Shown: positions 62,502-64,000 of the stretch, in pieces
Numbering within the stretch: the stretch's first letter is position 1
How the letters are laid out: each line of letters starts with the position of its first letter
NCBI GenBank assembly: GCA_902776475.1
Contig: CACYQD010000005.1
Location: 62,001-126,000 of the forward strand
Direction of reading: 5' to 3'
DNA length: 64,000 bases
Source of the DNA: an uncultured Prevotellaceae bacterium
Lineage (GTDB): Bacteria > Bacteroidota > Bacteroidia > Bacteroidales > Bacteroidaceae
Notes under the pieces: model-generated
The model's input: only the letters and a program-made list of their open reading frames with translations
What the model was told of the DNA's origin: nothing
Database searches by the model: none
Made by a program: the position numbers and the translations under genes

Positions 62502-63860
62502 TCGCTTTACGTCGATGACTTGGCCGCTGTAGTGCGAGACAAGCGTGTTGATGGTGGCGATACCCACATACTTGGGGTCGAGCAGGGAGCCCTCTGGCTC
62601 TACGCCAAAGCTGTTGAGGCGCATCGGGGTCTTGGTACGTTCCGGGTTGATGCAGTTGACACGCACATCGAAGCCGAACCACTCTTCGCTGAGGGCCTGT
62701 ACCAGATTGACGATGGCCGATTTCGTGGAGGAATAAATGCTGTAGAGCTTACGGCCCCTCGTATAACTACTGCTGGTATAGAACACCAGCGAGCCCTTTG
62801 TCTCACGCAGGTAAGGCAATGACTCCTTCGCCACCGTCACCACACCCATGTAATTGACGTGGATGCTGTTGACAATCTCCTCATAGGAGATGTCGGCGAG
62901 GGCTTTCTTGACCAGGATGCCCGGCGTGCAGACCACATAGTCGATGTGGCCGTTGCGCTCTCTGACCTCACGCAGTACCCTGCGCACCTGGTTGACATTG
63001 GTCACATCGACATCGTTCTGCGAACGGCTGTAGGAATAGACCACGGCTCCCAGTTCACGGCCGAGTTTCACCGTCTCCTCGCCGATGCCCATGCTGCCGC
63101 CGAAGACCACCATCACCTTGTTGGGCATGGTCTGCCGAGCTGCCTCCATCACCTCCTTGGTGTCGGACACGCTGCGGAGCTGGTAGAGCTTGTCGAGCAG
63201 GAAAAGGTCCTCCATGTAAGTCACCTTCATGTTGAACGTCTCGCCTTTGACCACATAGACCGGTTCGTCGGGCAGGTATCGGCGCACCACTCCACAGTCG
63301 TCGGTCGTGGTGAAATTGGGGTCCTGCATAGCCCGCTGGTAGGCCTCATGGATCACGCTGCGGCGGAAGCACTGCGGGGTCTGGCCATTGCGCAGTTCAC
63401 TACGGGAGGGGATGGAACTGATGCAGTTGCGCTCATCAATCCGGACAATGGTATCGGTGGTGGGAGTGGCCACGTCGATGGCACGGTAGGTTTTGAGAGC
63501 CTCGATGCAGTCGCGGATGATGCGGGCATTGACCAGCGGCCGCACGGCATCATGGAAGATGAGGTTGTCGTCGTCGCACTCGTAGGCGGCGATGGCCGAG
63601 AGGCTGGAGTGGAAGCGCTCCTTGCCACCCATCAGGATTTTCCTTACTTTCCTGTACTGGTTATCGACCAGGAGTTGTTCGACATCCATGACATATTCCT
63701 CCTTGCTGACCACGCAGATCTCATCAATGAGGTCACAGTCCTCAAAGACATCGATTGTATGTTCGAGGATGGTTTTGCCGGCCACCTTCAAAAACTGCTT
63801 GGGCTGCGAGCCACCGAGACTGGAACCGCTGCCACCGGCCAAAATCACTGCTATATTCAT
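62499..63860 (-). CDS. bifunctional CDP-ribitol synthase: IspD-like cytidylyltransferase fused to SDR reductase
   Basis: 453 residues. Residues 1-235 are an IspD/TarI-like cytidylyltransferase (VILAGGSGSSLGGSQPKQFLK, FHDAVRPLVN, NGQTPQCFRR); residues ~245-453 are a short-chain dehydrogenase (VFGGSMGIGEETV; SSS...YSIYSSTK catalytic S-Y-K). The same fusion in Haemophilus influenzae (Bcs1) reduces ribulose-5-phosphate and makes CDP-ribitol for capsule. Odd point: the usual GxGxRM loop reads GSGSSL, so the catalytic arginine is replaced by serine (codon AGT). Gene order suggests it serves the upstream LicD-like transferase. Confidence 0.88.
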   Translation of the reverse strand: MNIAVILAGGSGSSLGGSQPKQFLKVAGKTILEHTIDVFEDCDLIDEICVVSKEEYVMDVEQLLVDNQYRKVRKILMGGKERFHSSLSAIAAYECDDDNLIFHDAVRPLVNARIIRDCIEALKTYRAIDVATPTTDTIVRIDERNCISSIPSRSELRNGQTPQCFRRSVIHEAYQRAMQDPNFTTTDDCGVVRRYLPDEPVYVVKGETFNMKVTYMEDLFLLDKLYQLRSVSDTKEVMEAARQTMPNKVMVVFGGSMGIGEETVKLGRELGAVVYSYSRSQNDVDVTNVNQVRRVLREVRERNGHIDYVVCTPGILVKKALADISYEEIVNSIHVNYMGVVTVAKESLPYLRETKGSLVFYTSSSYTRGRKLYSIYSSTKSAIVNLVQALSEEWFGFDVRVNCINPERTKTPMRLNSFGVEPEGSLLDPKYVGIATINTLVSHYSGQVIDVKR

Positions 63861-63906
63861 ATATTATAAAACAAGGTGTATGATGGTTTCAAAAAAACAA
63901 GATCAG

Positions 63907-64000
63907 TTATGATTTCCAACAATAGACGTGGCGGCTATGTTTGGCATGACGTTGCTCCTCGGGAGGCAACTGCATATAGTCGCCGAAGAGCCGGCGGAGG
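63907..64000 (-). CDS. probable LicD-family transferase, C-terminus only
   Basis: The minus strand enters the window in frame and reads LRRLFGDYMQLPPEEQRHAK, then HSRHVYCWKS and stop (TAA at 63907). The FGDYMQLPPEEQR block is typical of the C-terminus of LicD/fukutin-type proteins, which transfer phosphocholine or ribitol phosphate to glycans. Only 30 residues are visible, so the call rests on one motif and the CDP-ribitol gene 46 bases downstream. Confidence 0.55.
   Translation of the reverse strand, partial: LRRLFGDYMQLPPEEQRHAKHSRHVYCWKS

Overview
The window comes from a Bacteroidetes chromosome, most likely a fairly GC-rich member of the Prevotellaceae. The lineage call rests on many promoters of the Bacteroidetes type (TTTG, about 20 bases, TAnnTTTG), a Bacteroidetes-style division/cell-wall cluster, glycine-lipid synthesis genes, secreted proteins whose C-termini resemble Prevotella/type IX cargo, SPII lipoproteins, and a xylan cluster that recalls the Prevotella xyn genes. 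Neither a species nor a replication origin can be named from the sequence.

Layout. 1-3.45 kb (minus): a secreted beta-helix protein cut by the left edge, then two acyltransferases matching GlsB and GlsA of glycine-lipid synthesis. 3.6-20.2 kb (plus): an unbroken dcw cluster (mraZ, rsmH, ftsL-like, ftsI, murE, mraY, murD, ftsW, murG, murC, ftsQ, ftsA, ftsZ) plus a yqeY-like gene, led by three MraZ-type TGGGG boxes. 20.2-24 kb: recO, tRNA-Glu, rpsT, gyrB and two unusual repeat arrays. 24-30.4 kb: a GH95 glycosidase facing an AraC regulator, a DUF3109 protein, ung and gpmI. 30.4-34.9 kb: small secreted protein with an amplified N-terminus, a double-domain PAP2 phosphatase, Hsp20 and a CapA-like protein, separated by palindrome-rich intergenic repeats.

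35-44 kb is the accessory part and the most unusual. Two very large secreted multidomain proteins face each other, each immediately followed by a small acidic peptide gene of related layout, with a HigBA toxin-antitoxin pair between them. The right-hand half of this segment is visibly richer in A+T than its surroundings and ends in a gutted AAA-ATPase remnant whose promoter survives.

44-48.9 kb (minus): a xylan module: SGNH esterase-like protein, GPH-type sugar symporter, GH10 xylanase and cytoplasmic GH43. 49.2-54.4 kb (minus): a four-gene envelope operon (thioredoxin-fold lipoprotein without active-site cysteines, FG-GAP-like protein, DUF3160/YARHG protein, CapA-like protein). 54.9-59.8 kb (minus): an Oar-like TonB-dependent outer-membrane protein with a BACON/OB-fold lipoprotein. 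60-62.4 kb: pnp. 62.5-64 kb (minus): an IspD-SDR fusion that should make CDP-ribitol, preceded by the C-terminus of what looks like a LicD-family transferase, suggesting ribitol-phosphate decoration of a surface glycan.

All calls are from reading sequence and translations; no database search was run.
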